A stretch of DNA of 64,000 bases. Origin: Pseudomonas sp. Irchel s3h17 (lineage in GTDB: Bacteria > Pseudomonadota > Gammaproteobacteria > Pseudomonadales > Pseudomonadaceae). A program made the translations under genes and the position numbers. Shown piece by piece: positions 63,911-64,000 of this stretch (position 1 is its first letter; each line of letters begins with the position of its first letter). The notes below the pieces were generated by a model, which was not told where the DNA came from, made no database searches, and saw nothing but the letters and a program-made list of their open reading frames with translations. The stretch spans positions 186,001-250,000 of the forward strand of contig NZ_FYDL01000007.1 of the NCBI RefSeq assembly GCF_900187505.1, read 5' to 3'.

Positions 63911-64000
63911 GGCCGGCTCCTGAGAAAAAGGGGTCAAGGCAGGCTTCAGATGAAGTTTGCTCATGATCGAAGGGGCGATTATCGGGGATTTTACGCAGCG

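Overview
The window looks like a chromosomal segment of a Pseudomonas of the P. fluorescens lineage. The reasons are the katB-ankB pair, a RocS1/RocR/RocA1-type signalling locus, a cti gene for fatty-acid cis/trans isomerase beside metH, nfuA next to cobM, and REP palindromes of the GAGGGAGCTTGCTCCC type. This assignment comes from gene content and recalled family features, not from a database search.

Region 1 to about 26.2 kb is a GC-rich steroid-catabolism cluster. On the minus strand lie a MaoC-type hydratase (cut by the window edge), a partner FAS1-like dehydratase, an ADP-forming acyl-CoA synthetase, an SDR, two paired acyl-CoA dehydrogenases (a probable side-chain or ring beta-oxidation module) and a 3-ketosteroid delta1-dehydrogenase (kstD). 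Divergent from kstD, on the plus strand, are an outer-membrane/envelope set (DUF1302, DUF1329, YCF48-like, MMPL/RND), an SDR, an Old-Yellow-Enzyme-type reductase and a LuxR-type regulator (TesR/TeiR-like by context). These are followed by the ring-cleavage genes hsaD, kshB, hsaC, hsaA and kshA and a second, delta4(5alpha)-type flavoprotein. KstD and KshAB would open ring B and aromatise ring A. HsaA, HsaC and HsaD would hydroxylate, meta-cleave and hydrolyse the product. The small flavin reductase HsaB and the later HsaEFG steps are not in the window. A 19-bp box of the form CTACTGCA-N8-ATG recurs in the same orientation upstream of the operons. It is the best candidate for the operator of the local LuxR regulator.

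Region 26.2 to 33.1 kb is less GC-rich and lies between a decayed IS3-type orfA and a decayed IS110-type transposase. It holds a UTRA/GntR regulator divergent from an ABC importer (binding protein, two permeases, ATPase) and a HAD-IB phosphatase. Region 33.2 to 47.1 kb has katB-ankB, then rocR-rocA1-rocS1-like genes, a 1489-residue trimeric autotransporter adhesin and an OmpA-like lipoprotein. BvgA/EvgA-type TTTCCTA half-sites lie before the rocR-like gene and cluster before the adhesin gene, suggesting that the Roc system controls the adhesin.

Region 47 to 64 kb is core-like: small membrane proteins and lipoproteins, an NYN-LOTUS gene, a GST, a MocR regulator divergent from benE, a CsrA paralogue, a glycine-zipper protein, metH, cti, nfuA and cobM. 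Two copies of a MITE-like element (176 and 217 bp) carry an inverted pair of REP palindromes inside TAATG...CTTAACTGA-type terminal repeats, and each is flanked by an exact 11-bp direct repeat. One copy splits the NYN-LOTUS gene, and removing it on paper restores the reading frame. The other splits a transcription terminator. All calls were made by eye from sequence.
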